From NCBI GenBank assembly GCA_041391725.1, contig JAWKNL010000002.1, forward strand, positions 1 through 64,000: DNA of 64,000 nucleotides, read 5' to 3'. Positions 46,447 through 55,639 of this stretch are shown piece after piece. This stretch comes from JAGQVA01 sp041391725 (lineage in GTDB: Bacteria; Bacteroidota; Bacteroidia; J057). Below the pieces are notes generated by a model. The model made no database searches, had not been told where the DNA came from, and was given only the letters and a program-made list of their open reading frames with translations. The position numbers and the translations under genes are program-made. Positions within the stretch are counted from its first letter, which is position 1. Each line of letters starts with the position of its first letter.

Positions 46447-47802
46447 ATGATTGCTGTTTTTGATATTGGCCGCACCAATAAAAAGTTTCTCGTATTTGAT
46501 TCCGGCGGGAAAATCGCCAGGGAGGAGTCAGTCCGTTTTCCCGAAATCCCTGACGAAGATGGCTGGCCCTCCGACGATATTTTGCTCCTGACGGGGTGGA
46601 TGAAAGATACCTTGAGAAGTGCGCTGGCTGATCCTTCACTGAATATTCAGTCGGTGAATGTTTCGGCCTATGGGGCCAGCTTTGTCCATATAGACAAAGA
46701 CGGACGACCGCTTACTCCGCTTTACAGCTACCTTAAACCTTTTCCCGAATCCCTGAAAGAGCAGTTTTTCAGAGACTACGGACCCCAGAAAATTTTTTCT
46801 GCTGCCACCGCCTCTCCATATCTGGGCATGCTCAACTCCGGGCTTCAGATTTACCGGCTCAAATATGAACAGCCCGATTTATTCTCCCATATCCGATATT
46901 CGCTCCACCTTCCCCAGTATCTCAGTTTTGTGCTGGGAGGATTTGCTACCAATGAAATCTCAAGCACCGGATGCCATACCGGTCTCTGGGACTTTGAAAA
47001 TAATGAGCTCCATTCCTGGGTGAAAAAAGAAAATATTGCTGCGCTTATTCCTCCGCTTCATCCTACGAATCAGTCCAAAACGGTTTCCTTCGAAGGGCAT
47101 AAACTGGAGATCGGTACGGGGATACACGACAGTTCTGCCGCACTGGTTCCCTACTTACTTCGCATTCCACATCCATTTATTCTCCTTTCTACCGGTACGT
47201 GGAGCATTGCCATGAATCCATTCAACCGCGAGCCCCTCACGACCGGAGAACTGGATCGCGACGTATTGGCCTATCTTACCTATGCAGGTGCGCAGGTAAA
47301 ATCATCCCGGCTATTTCTTGGAAATGAGCACGATTACCAGTTGGAGCGAATTTCAGCCCATTTTGGGGTGGACGCTTCCTTTTCCCGCGACCTGAAGTGG
47401 GATGAAGCGCTATTTGCAAATCTGGCCGAATCTGGTGGAAAACTAATTCCCGGTACGATGGAAGGAACGGGGCCTGAACCACTGTTGAAAAACGGAAACT
47501 GGGTCATGGAACAGTTTTCATCACCCGAAAAAGCTTATTATCGCCTGATGTGGGATCTTACCGAATGGCAGGTACTGTCGCTGAAACTGGCCTCTGGTTC
47601 TGCGGCTCCGGCGGCAGTTTATATAGATGGTGGGTTTTCGCGGAATGAACTCTTTACCCGGATGCTTGCCCGGCGGCAACCTGATACACAATGGTTTGTC
47701 GCCGAAATCGGACAGGCAACCGCGCTGGGAGCGGCCCTGGTGATACAACCTGAACCCGCCCGTTTTTCTTTCCCGCTTACTTTCCGGAGGGTGATCGCGT
47801 AG
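46447..47802 (+). CDS. rhaB: FGGY-family carbohydrate kinase, probable rhamnulokinase
   Basis: 451 residues. The ATPase fold markers are IAVFDIGRTNKKFLVFDSGG (phosphate 1), GIHDSSAALVPYLL, LLSTGTWSIAMNPFNREPLT (phosphate 2 region) and AVYIDGGFSRNELFTRMLAR (adenosine loop). FGGY kinases phosphorylate sugars; between the rhamnose isomerase and aldolase genes the substrate is most likely L-rhamnulose. It starts 11 bp after the isomerase stop, so it is cotranscribed with it. Intact. Confidence 0.85.
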   Translation: MIAVFDIGRTNKKFLVFDSGGKIAREESVRFPEIPDEDGWPSDDILLLTGWMKDTLRSALADPSLNIQSVNVSAYGASFVHIDKDGRPLTPLYSYLKPFPESLKEQFFRDYGPQKIFSAATASPYLGMLNSGLQIYRLKYEQPDLFSHIRYSLHLPQYLSFVLGGFATNEISSTGCHTGLWDFENNELHSWVKKENIAALIPPLHPTNQSKTVSFEGHKLEIGTGIHDSSAALVPYLLRIPHPFILLSTGTWSIAMNPFNREPLTTGELDRDVLAYLTYAGAQVKSSRLFLGNEHDYQLERISAHFGVDASFSRDLKWDEALFANLAESGGKLIPGTMEGTGPEPLLKNGNWVMEQFSSPEKAYYRLMWDLTEWQVLSLKLASGSAAPAAVYIDGGFSRNELFTRMLARRQPDTQWFVAEIGQATALGAALVIQPEPARFSFPLTFRRVIA

Positions 47803-47900
47803 GATGAGGGCATCCTAATTGGTAAAGGAAAACGGAAACTCTTTCCATAATTCTTGGAAATATTTCGGCATTTTGTAATTTTAGCCGAAACCCGACAGGC

Positions 47901-50900
47901 ATGCTCAGAACCGTTCTGAAGTTTATCGCTGTTTTTTTTGCAGTAGCACTTGTTGCGGGCGTAATCTGGTTGTCTTTCCGGATTCACGAGGTTTCCGCGC
48001 ATACACGTGGTGAGGATGTTTTGCGCCCAAATGTTACTCCCTCCGTACTTCAATATCTTCCCGACAGCAACCAAACTGATAGTTTCCCTGCGCTCAACGG
48101 ATATACTGACCTGGCTGGTGGTTTTGCAGCAGATTCTTTTTTTCTTCCTTCCATCAAATATCGCCCCTGGACGCGCTGGTGGTGGCCTGGAAATAACGTG
48201 GACCGGCTGGAACTGATCCGGGAGGTTCAGATGTTTTATGACGAGGGGTTTGGGGGAATGGAGATCCAACCCTTTACCTCAGGTATTGACCCGGAGGAAA
48301 TGGCCCGCGGCAGTGTGTTTTCCTATGATACGGACATTTTTTACGAGAATCTTGGTCTGGTTCTCTCCGCAGCCCACCACCGGGGGTTGAAAGTGGATCT
48401 TAATGCCGGCTCGGGCTGGCCTTCAGGCGGAAGCCAGATATCCATTGATGACAATTTGAAAACCCTGGCATTCGGGGAGTCCCATATTCTGGGCGGAAAA
48501 AAAATTGATATTCCACTGCCCGCGCCAAAGTTGCCCGGGGCTTATTATATGCTGGGGGCCATCGAAGCGTATATGGGCGGGACCTGGAACAATATCGTCG
48601 ATTTTTTCCCTGAAAAAGCCCGGCTGCTCACCCTTATTGGTTCGCGAACGCTGAATGAGTCCCGAACCTATGTGGCCATGGATTTTACTGATTTCGTGCA
48701 GCTAAACCCCGACTCACTTTTTTTGCTGGACGAATTTATCACAGACAGCAACCGCCTCGTCTGGGATGCCCCCAAAGGATACTGGAAAATCATCGCAGTT
48801 TACGGAATGCCCGATGGCGAGCGGCCCATGCTGAATGCGAAATCTGCCCCGGGCTTTGTCAACAATCATTTTGATTCGCTGCGTGTCATCGCCAATTATC
48901 ACTATTTGTTTGGAAAACGAACCGGCCTTGAGCGACATTATGGAAAAGGACTCAGAGCGATATTCAACGATAGTTTTGAGTTTAAGGCTGACCGGCATTT
49001 TACAGACGATTTTCTGGAAGAATTCAAAAAAAGGCGGGGGTATGATCTTGTACCCTATCTGCCGGTGGTGCTTCAGCCGGGAAGAGATAATTTTTTATTC
49101 CAGGCGATTGCCATCAAATCAGGTCCCGAATATGTAATCACCCCGGAGGACAGCCGTATAAGATATGATTATTCCCGAACCGTTTCCGAACTGTTTTCTG
49201 AGCGGTTTTTAAAGCCTACAACTGACTGGGCCGGGAAGCGGGGGCTTCATAGCAGGGTGCAGGCATACGGAATGGAAACCGACCTCATCCGGGCCGCTGG
49301 AATGGCTGATATCCCCGAAACTGAGCAGTTATATGCGGGGGGAACAGAAATGTTTCTGAAAGTTGCCGCCTCCGGCGCACTTCTGTACAACCGTCCGGTT
49401 GTGAGCGCCGAAGCACTGGTGCATCAGGACATGGGTTTTACCATGTCGCCGCAGCGAATGAAAGCAGGTATTGACAAATTATTTGCCGCTGGTGTAAACC
49501 ATGTGGTTTTCCACGGTACGCCCTATCGCAACAAGCAGAAGGCCTATGGCGAGACCGGCTGGTTGCCCTTTATCAGTCCGCAGTACCCGGTCAGCTTTTC
49601 TTCTGTCATTTCGGAGGCCAACCCATACTGGCGGCATCAACGCACCTTCAACCGGTATGTAAGCCGGTGTCAGTACGTACTCAGGCAGGGCAAACCCGAA
49701 ACCGACATCTTGATCTATTATCCGTTTCTGGGCTTTCCAACCTCCTTCTCTGCCTCCCTTTCACATGAAGAGTCTTACTTTCTTGGAAAAATTGCAGAGA
49801 TGGATCCCGCAGTTTCTCCTGGTGGTACACTCCCCTGGACGGCTGTGGACCCTGTAACCCAATGGCTTGAAAAAGTCTGGCCCATTATTCAGGAACTGGA
49901 CAAGCGGGGACTCACCTGGCACTGGGTCAATGACGCCTCGATTCAGGAGATCCGCCTCGCAGAAAAAGGTATGGAAATCCGCGGCAATCCTTTTCAGGCA
50001 CTGCTGCTGCTGGACGCGCCGACCATAGAAGCTGCCTCAGCCCGGCATCTTACGCTACTGGCCAATCAGGGCGGGCGAATCATTGTATCCGGAGAGCCTC
50101 CGCAAAAACAGCCGGGGTTTCACAATTACGAAGAAAACGACCTGATGATCTCCCGCTATTTGCGTGAAATCATCACTCCGGCTTCCATCCGTACACCGGA
50201 AGACATGGCCAATTACCTTACCGGATTTCCTGTGTATCAGGATATTGGATACGCCGGCTCCTATAATTTCCTTCAACATACCCGCCGCAAACAGGACGAT
50301 GGAAGCGTGTTTGTGTTTTACAGTAATACCCTGGGGAAAGATCGGTTTTTTGAAATTACGCTGAATGAAAAATATGAGCACGTTTACTGGATGGATCCGG
50401 TAACAGGGAAAATTCATTCGGCCAAACCCTTCCACGAACAGCGGTATCAGGGATACCTCAAAGCATATGGATCGGTCATCCTGTATTGTAAAAAAGGCCC
50501 TCCCATTCAGGATTCGCTCGTGGTATCTCCCGGTCTGGCCGAAAGGAGCCTGATCTCCGACCGCAATGTCAATACCCGCGGACTTTCTCAATGGGATATC
50601 ATCGTGGCAGGAAGTGATGTGCCACATGGAGAAATTATTTTCGAAGACACAACTTTGTTTGAATGGCGGGCGGTGGAGTCTCTTCGCTACGTTTCCTCCG
50701 AAGGGCTTTATACCACCTATTTTGAACTCGGCGACACCCTTCCGGGTTTTAAATACCTGCTTGATCTCGGAACCGTGTATGGTACGGCTGATGTAAAAGT
50801 CAACACCGAACCTGCAGGAAGTCTCATTTTTGCTCCGTATCGGGTGGATATTACCCGATGGCTGATTCCCGGACCTAATACCATCGAAGTGTGGATTACA

Positions 50901-51035
50901 CCTCCGCTTCGCAACCGCTATCTGGGAAAAGCGAAGCAGGGCGACCCGATGTATAAAGAATTGAACGGAGAAAAATTTGCACCGCTGCCCGCAGGGCTTA
51001 TCGGCCCGGTGAATGTCTGGGAACTCAGCGAATAA
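47901..51035 (+). CDS. GH106-type alpha-L-rhamnosidase
   Basis: 1044 residues with an N-terminal signal anchor (LKFIAVFFAVALVAGVIWLS). The GH106 pattern is clear: RPWTRWWWPGN, FGGMEIQPF, GLKVDLNAGSGWPSGGSQIS, YHYLFGKRTGLERHYGKGL and later FNDSFEFKADRHFTDDFLEE. C-terminal beta-sandwich domains end in a carbohydrate-binding-like region (VWITPPLRNRYLG). It would release terminal L-rhamnose from plant or algal polysaccharides or glycosides outside the cytoplasm, supplying the preceding rhamnose genes. The 99-bp gap after rhaB shows no terminator, so it may belong to the same operon. No SusC/D pair is present in the window. Confidence 0.85.
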   Translation: MLRTVLKFIAVFFAVALVAGVIWLSFRIHEVSAHTRGEDVLRPNVTPSVLQYLPDSNQTDSFPALNGYTDLAGGFAADSFFLPSIKYRPWTRWWWPGNNVDRLELIREVQMFYDEGFGGMEIQPFTSGIDPEEMARGSVFSYDTDIFYENLGLVLSAAHHRGLKVDLNAGSGWPSGGSQISIDDNLKTLAFGESHILGGKKIDIPLPAPKLPGAYYMLGAIEAYMGGTWNNIVDFFPEKARLLTLIGSRTLNESRTYVAMDFTDFVQLNPDSLFLLDEFITDSNRLVWDAPKGYWKIIAVYGMPDGERPMLNAKSAPGFVNNHFDSLRVIANYHYLFGKRTGLERHYGKGLRAIFNDSFEFKADRHFTDDFLEEFKKRRGYDLVPYLPVVLQPGRDNFLFQAIAIKSGPEYVITPEDSRIRYDYSRTVSELFSERFLKPTTDWAGKRGLHSRVQAYGMETDLIRAAGMADIPETEQLYAGGTEMFLKVAASGALLYNRPVVSAEALVHQDMGFTMSPQRMKAGIDKLFAAGVNHVVFHGTPYRNKQKAYGETGWLPFISPQYPVSFSSVISEANPYWRHQRTFNRYVSRCQYVLRQGKPETDILIYYPFLGFPTSFSASLSHEESYFLGKIAEMDPAVSPGGTLPWTAVDPVTQWLEKVWPIIQELDKRGLTWHWVNDASIQEIRLAEKGMEIRGNPFQALLLLDAPTIEAASARHLTLLANQGGRIIVSGEPPQKQPGFHNYEENDLMISRYLREIITPASIRTPEDMANYLTGFPVYQDIGYAGSYNFLQHTRRKQDDGSVFVFYSNTLGKDRFFEITLNEKYEHVYWMDPVTGKIHSAKPFHEQRYQGYLKAYGSVILYCKKGPPIQDSLVVSPGLAERSLISDRNVNTRGLSQWDIIVAGSDVPHGEIIFEDTTLFEWRAVESLRYVSSEGLYTTYFELGDTLPGFKYLLDLGTVYGTADVKVNTEPAGSLIFAPYRVDITRWLIPGPNTIEVWITPPLRNRYLGKAKQGDPMYKELNGEKFAPLPAGLIGPVNVWELSE

Positions 51036-51125
51036 TCTTCCTTTTTGTTTTGTTTTTTGCGCAAACCAAAAGCAACCTGTTTCGTTAAAGATGAATCTTT
51101 CTCTTACAAGTAAGATTACCCACAG

Positions 51126-52238
51126 ATGAAACGGTTGTTGATACTTTTGGCGCTTGCCCGGGGATTAGTGTTTTCCGGCCTGCTCTATGCCGAACCCCCG
51201 CATGTGGGCAATTCGCACAAAACCCTGAATCCTCCTCCGCGAATCATTCGCAAATGTTGTCCCTTTGGCACGGATGTACGGCTGGCGGGTATTCCCTGGA
51301 GTCGCTTTTCTGAAATTACCAGCATCGAAAAAATCGGTCCACATCGCTATCTCGGTCAGAAAGAGGAGAATAACGGCATTATCTATACCCTGAGGGGAGG
51401 ATTTATCGATCTGGGACATTTGAGAGATCAGGCCGACTGGACCGCGTTTCTCTACGGAAGCCTGCTGGAATACAGGGGGTGTGAAAAAGAAATTTTCCTC
51501 GGACATGAAGGAGGCTCCAAATACCTGAAAGTATCGCTTCCGGAAGAAATGCCGGAGAAAGATGTCCTTCTCCTGGCGCAGCGAATTGCCTATGATCTTT
51601 CGATATGGCATGAAATTGCGACATGGTTTGGTGCGTCGCTGATTCCGTTTTTACCGGAGCGGTATTCCAGCTTTTCGGTGGAGGACAATTACTCCAATCT
51701 GCTGGGGGTATATCTGGGAGGAATGGCGCTTTCCGAAGGTGGACTTTTCGAAAAAAATATGGACAGACTGATTATGACCTATATTCAGCACCTTGAACCT
51801 GTTGACTGCGAGGAAGATACGCGAAAGGCAATGGAGTCTGTGCTCAATATTTGGTGGACCAATGAAAAACCGCTTCCCAGCGGAAAAATACTGATAAAGC
51901 GACAAATGGAGGCTTATCCCGCGGTACACCCCTGGTTAGTCCCCAATCAGGATTCTTTGTTTTGCAGTGAAAATCATGCGCCAGTGGTACTAAATGTTCC
52001 GACCGCAGACCATTCGGGAAACCCTCTTTCCGGTTACTACCAACTGGAGTTTGACACCAATGGAAAAATTCCTGTAAAAGAAATCAAAACTGCCGGAGAA
52101 ATGCGATCCCTTACTCAACTGGATTTTCCGGTGGTGATTGATTATATCCGGGAGAAAGAGGAAACCGCCCATGCAGTTCCCACTGCCGGTATAAGTGCAG
52201 CAATGAAAGGTTATCTCTGGGAAAAATTTCGCCGCTGA
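51126..52238 (+). CDS. DUF4056-like secreted protein
   Basis: 370 residues with a signal peptide (LLILLALARGLVFSGLLYAE). The mature start PPRIIRKCCPFGTDVRLAGI and the blocks HRYLGQKEENNGIIYTLRGG, FIDLGHLRDQADWTAFLYGS and WHEIATWFG resemble the DUF4056 family as I know it. The HExxTW segment looks metal-binding, but activity is unknown. The last 128 bp overlap the 3' end of the convergent GT2 gene; both reading frames are complete there, so the overlap appears real. The final 60 residues are less familiar and could be an overprinted extension. Confidence 0.7.
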   Translation: MKRLLILLALARGLVFSGLLYAEPPHVGNSHKTLNPPPRIIRKCCPFGTDVRLAGIPWSRFSEITSIEKIGPHRYLGQKEENNGIIYTLRGGFIDLGHLRDQADWTAFLYGSLLEYRGCEKEIFLGHEGGSKYLKVSLPEEMPEKDVLLLAQRIAYDLSIWHEIATWFGASLIPFLPERYSSFSVEDNYSNLLGVYLGGMALSEGGLFEKNMDRLIMTYIQHLEPVDCEEDTRKAMESVLNIWWTNEKPLPSGKILIKRQMEAYPAVHPWLVPNQDSLFCSENHAPVVLNVPTADHSGNPLSGYYQLEFDTNGKIPVKEIKTAGEMRSLTQLDFPVVIDYIREKEETAHAVPTAGISAAMKGYLWEKFRR

Positions 52239-53409
52239 CCCATTCGCAAAGCGTGACAGCCGCCTCACTCAAAGGAATATCCGGGTAGGCGTGGTCGCGG
52301 GCAAAATGGACATATTGCAGCACTTTCAGCCCGTCAAACCAATGAAAAAATCGTTTGACAAATGCCGGACGGTCTTTTACATTCCTTCGGATTTCTGATA
52401 GTTTTTCGGAGAAAGACTCTGCCTGAAGAAAGGCTGCTACGGTTTGTGGAATTTCTGAATCTGAGGAATCATACAGATCAGGCGCAGTCATAAGCCATTG
52501 TTTCAACTCGGCAAAAATAAGGGGAGAATACGCCATCCATTCACCTGCACCTTCATCCAGCCAGTTTCTGATGGCTCTTCCGGTACCGAAAGGAACTTTA
52601 TCAGAAGGCCGGGGCGAGGGAAAAACCTTCGTAGAATGAAGACGCCTTACCCTGCCTTCGGGCAAAAATTTGTGAAGAAAATAAAAATCTTCACCCGCTT
52701 TGCGCCGGTTCATTCCCCCCTGTTGCTGATATGCACGGGCAGATACAGCCATGGCAGAACCAACGGCATGAACCGCATGAGGAAACCCCGCGTATAGCAG
52801 GGCCTGATTGTAATAGCGGAGGAATAATTCGTAGGAAACAATACCGCGGTAAATGTCTTCGGAGAACTGGCTGCCGCTGAGCGGGTGTTCAAACCATATA
52901 CTGACCGCATCGGTGCGGGGATGCCGGGCAAAAATATTTTCGATTTCGGTGAGATAATCGGGTGCGACGGTGGTGTCTGCATCCAGACATACGATAATGC
53001 CGTGATCATTGCCGTTTTGAGTAAACCTGTCCACTGCCTCATCCATGCCGATTTTTCGCGCCAGCCCCACGCCGGCATGGCGTGGCGGGAGGTCAGGAAA
53101 CCAGAGAAAATGACAGGGAAATTTCCGGCCAGGCATACCAGCCCATGCGCGGCCCTCCTGTAAGGTACGGAGATTTCGGCTGCTGATTTCACCGGAGGCG
53201 GTGCTGCCGGCATTGATCACAACGATGATTTCTACCCCGGCCCGGGGAGCCTGGCATGCATCCAGTGATTGAAGGGTAAGAAGCAGGTCTGGCTCGTCAA
53301 AACAGGGAATGACCACCGAAATCCCCAGGCTGGAAGCCGGTGCAGTCTGAATCTGTTTTTCTGCGTATCGGTGGCGCTGCAGATACGAAAGGGAAGAATA
53401 AACCGTCAT
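52111..53409 (-). CDS. GT2-family glycosyltransferase
   Basis: 432 residues. The GT-A fold begins LGISVVIPCFDEPDLLLTLQ, followed by the DxD metal site in IIVCLDADTTVAPDYL and a later acidic motif GGMNRRKAGEDFYFLHKF. There is no TM helix, so it is a soluble enzyme that may act at the membrane face. The acceptor and donor are unknown. It overlaps the DUF4056 gene tail-to-tail by 128 bp; its own last 42 residues (WELHGRFPLSPGYNQSPPEN) lie within the overlap. It is divergent from atpD. Confidence 0.87.
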   Translation of the reverse strand: MTVYSSLSYLQRHRYAEKQIQTAPASSLGISVVIPCFDEPDLLLTLQSLDACQAPRAGVEIIVVINAGSTASGEISSRNLRTLQEGRAWAGMPGRKFPCHFLWFPDLPPRHAGVGLARKIGMDEAVDRFTQNGNDHGIIVCLDADTTVAPDYLTEIENIFARHPRTDAVSIWFEHPLSGSQFSEDIYRGIVSYELFLRYYNQALLYAGFPHAVHAVGSAMAVSARAYQQQGGMNRRKAGEDFYFLHKFLPEGRVRRLHSTKVFPSPRPSDKVPFGTGRAIRNWLDEGAGEWMAYSPLIFAELKQWLMTAPDLYDSSDSEIPQTVAAFLQAESFSEKLSEIRRNVKDRPAFVKRFFHWFDGLKVLQYVHFARDHAYPDIPLSEAAVTLCEWVSGEIFPRDNLSLLHLYRQWELHGRFPLSPGYNQSPPENPVE

Positions 53410-53543
53410 GTTCGAAATAAGTCAAAATTCCCGTATCATCGTACACTTTTAGCCCTGTTTTTGCTTGTTATTTCGGCTGAGCAGGTGTAACTTGCGACGA
53501 TTTTTTTGGAAACCATTCATTCAATTAAAGAACTATATATATA

Positions 53544-55055
53544 ATGGCAGATTCCACAGTCAATATCGGAAAAGTTTCCCAGGTTATCGGTCCCGTCATC
53601 GACGTTGACTTTAGCGGAGAAGGAGCTTCCCTCCCCAAAATCCTGAACGCACTGGAAATTGATCGCGGTGCTCAGGGCAAACTTGTTCTGGAAGTTCAGC
53701 AACACCTTGGTGAAAACCGTGTAAGAGCTATCGCCATGGACTCTACCGATGGGGTAGAGCGCGGCATGCCTGTCGTAGATAAGGGCCAGACCATAACTGT
53801 TCCTGTGGGCGATGAAATCCGCGGACGCCTGTTTAATGTTACAGGTGAAGTGATTGACGGTCTTGCAAAAGTAAAGGCAGAGGATTCTTATTCTATTCAC
53901 GCCTCAGCGCCCAGATTTGAAGACCTTTCGGTTGAGCCGGAAGTTCTTTACACAGGTATTAAAGTTATCGACCTGCTTGCTCCCTACCTTAAAGGAGGAA
54001 AAATCGGTCTCTTCGGCGGTGCCGGTGTGGGTAAAACGGTATTGATTCAGGAACTGATCAACAACATCGCCCTTGCACACGACGGTCTTTCTGTATTTGC
54101 TGGTGTAGGCGAACGTACCCGTGAAGGAAATGACATCCTTCGTGAAATGATTGAGGCAAAGGTTGTCAAATACGGCGACGAATTTGAAAAAAGCCTCCAC
54201 GCCGGAGGATGGGCACTCGATAAGGTGGATTACAATCAACTTATCGACTCCAAACTCACCATGGTGTTTGGTCAGATGAATGAGCCTCCCGGTGCACGTG
54301 CACGTGTGGCCCTTACCGGACTTACTATTGCTGAGTACTTCCGCGACGGAAGAAAAACCGATGCCAAAGGCCGCGATGTCCTTTTCTTTATTGATAATAT
54401 CTTCCGCTTTACCCAGGCCGGTTCTGAAGTGTCTGCGCTTCTGGGACGTATGCCTTCTGCCGTAGGTTACCAGCCTACTCTGGCTTCTGAAATGGGTGCT
54501 ATGCAGGAACGTATTACCTCAACCAAGCGCGGTTCTATTACGTCGATTCAGGCGATCTATGTACCTGCCGACGACTATACCGACCCTGCGCCTGCAACTA
54601 CTTTTGCGCACCTTGACGCTACCACCGAACTTAGCCGTGCCCTCTCCGCACTGGGTATTTACCCTGCGGTGGATCCGCTGACTTCTACTTCACGTATCCT
54701 TCAGCCCGATATCGTAGGTGAAGAGCACTACAACTGTGCACAAAGGGTAATTCAGATTCTCCAGAAATACAAAGAACTTCAGGATATTATTGCGATTCTG
54801 GGTATGGACGAACTTTCAGACGAGGATAAACTCTCGGTAGAAAGAGCGCGGAAAATTCAGAAATTCCTCTCACAGCCCTTCTTCGTTGCTGCGCAGTTTA
54901 CCGGTCTCGACGGTCAGTTTGTAAAAATTGAAGACACCATCCGTGGATTTAATATGATCCTCGACGGTGATCTCGATCACCTGCCCGAACAGGCCTTCTA
55001 CCTCAAAGGTAATATTGATATGGTAATCGAAGCCGGTGAGAAAATGCTTGCCTAG
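53544..55055 (+). CDS. atpD: F1 ATP synthase beta subunit
   Basis: 503 residues. The catalytic beta subunit, with the P-loop GLFGGAGVGKTVLIQELI, GVGERTREGNDILREMIE, Walker B-like DVLFFIDNIFRFTQAG and ALLGRMPSAVGYQPTLASEM. The N-terminal barrel starts IGKVSQVIGPVIDVDFSGEG. Compared with neighbours the codon use is strongly biased to a preferred set, as expected for a highly expressed gene. It forms an atpD-atpC pair, the arrangement common in Bacteroidota, with the rest of the atp operon elsewhere. Confidence 0.98.
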   Translation: MADSTVNIGKVSQVIGPVIDVDFSGEGASLPKILNALEIDRGAQGKLVLEVQQHLGENRVRAIAMDSTDGVERGMPVVDKGQTITVPVGDEIRGRLFNVTGEVIDGLAKVKAEDSYSIHASAPRFEDLSVEPEVLYTGIKVIDLLAPYLKGGKIGLFGGAGVGKTVLIQELINNIALAHDGLSVFAGVGERTREGNDILREMIEAKVVKYGDEFEKSLHAGGWALDKVDYNQLIDSKLTMVFGQMNEPPGARARVALTGLTIAEYFRDGRKTDAKGRDVLFFIDNIFRFTQAGSEVSALLGRMPSAVGYQPTLASEMGAMQERITSTKRGSITSIQAIYVPADDYTDPAPATTFAHLDATTELSRALSALGIYPAVDPLTSTSRILQPDIVGEEHYNCAQRVIQILQKYKELQDIIAILGMDELSDEDKLSVERARKIQKFLSQPFFVAAQFTGLDGQFVKIEDTIRGFNMILDGDLDHLPEQAFYLKGNIDMVIEAGEKMLA

Positions 55056-55188
55056 CCTAGTAAGGGTTCTTATAACAAGTTTGGTGATCGGCTTCGGATA
55101 TTCGAAACTTTTTCCTATATTGTATCATCGTTGCTCTTTGATGATGATTCCGAAGTCGATTTCCAGACAATAATCGCAGAAAGTAGTT

Positions 55189-55452
55189 ATGAATACATTC
55201 GATCTGGAAATAGTAACCCCCGAATCCCGCGTTTTTTCCGGGGCCGTCAAAAGCGTGAAAGTTCCCGGCTCTATGGGTAGCTTTCAGGTTTTGGTCAATC
55301 ACGCACCTATTATCTCCACCCTCGGCGAAGGCTGGGTGAAAGTTGTGAAAGAAAACGGCGAAACACTGGAATACCATACAAAGGATGGCGTTATTGAAGT
55401 ATTGAAAAACAAAACTATTATCCTCGTAGAGCAACTGCTCGAAGACGAATAA
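55189..55452 (+). CDS. atpC: F1 ATP synthase epsilon subunit, short form
   Basis: 87 residues: only the N-terminal beta-sandwich (MNTFDLEIVTPESRVFSGAV, VPGSMGSFQVLVNHAPIIST, DGVIEVLKNKTIILVEQLLE) is present. The two-helix C-terminal domain that in many bacteria inhibits ATP hydrolysis is absent; the gene stops where that domain would begin. Short epsilon subunits of this kind are known in Bacteroidota and Chlorobiota. It starts 133 bp after atpD and ends at a strong terminator. Confidence 0.95.
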   Translation: MNTFDLEIVTPESRVFSGAVKSVKVPGSMGSFQVLVNHAPIISTLGEGWVKVVKENGETLEYHTKDGVIEVLKNKTIILVEQLLEDE

Positions 55453-55496
55453 TAGAAATTCTATACCAAGAGACTGTGTTTGTTTGTTGTAAAAGG

Positions 55497-55524
55497 GCTG
55501 GCCCGTCAGGGCTGGCTTTTTTTT
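55497..55524 (+). terminator. intrinsic terminator after atpC
   Basis: GCTGGCCC (55497-55504) and GGGCTGGC (55509-55516) pair over 8 bp with two G-U pairs around a GTCA loop, followed by eight T. Confidence 0.88.
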
Positions 55525-55639
55525 ATTTATATATTCCATTCACAGAATATATTGACTTTTGTTGAAATAATGTCTTATTTGACGTAAGGTAAATGCGTTT
55601 TTCCCTGGCACATTGGAACGCTAAACTGATTGCAACCCA

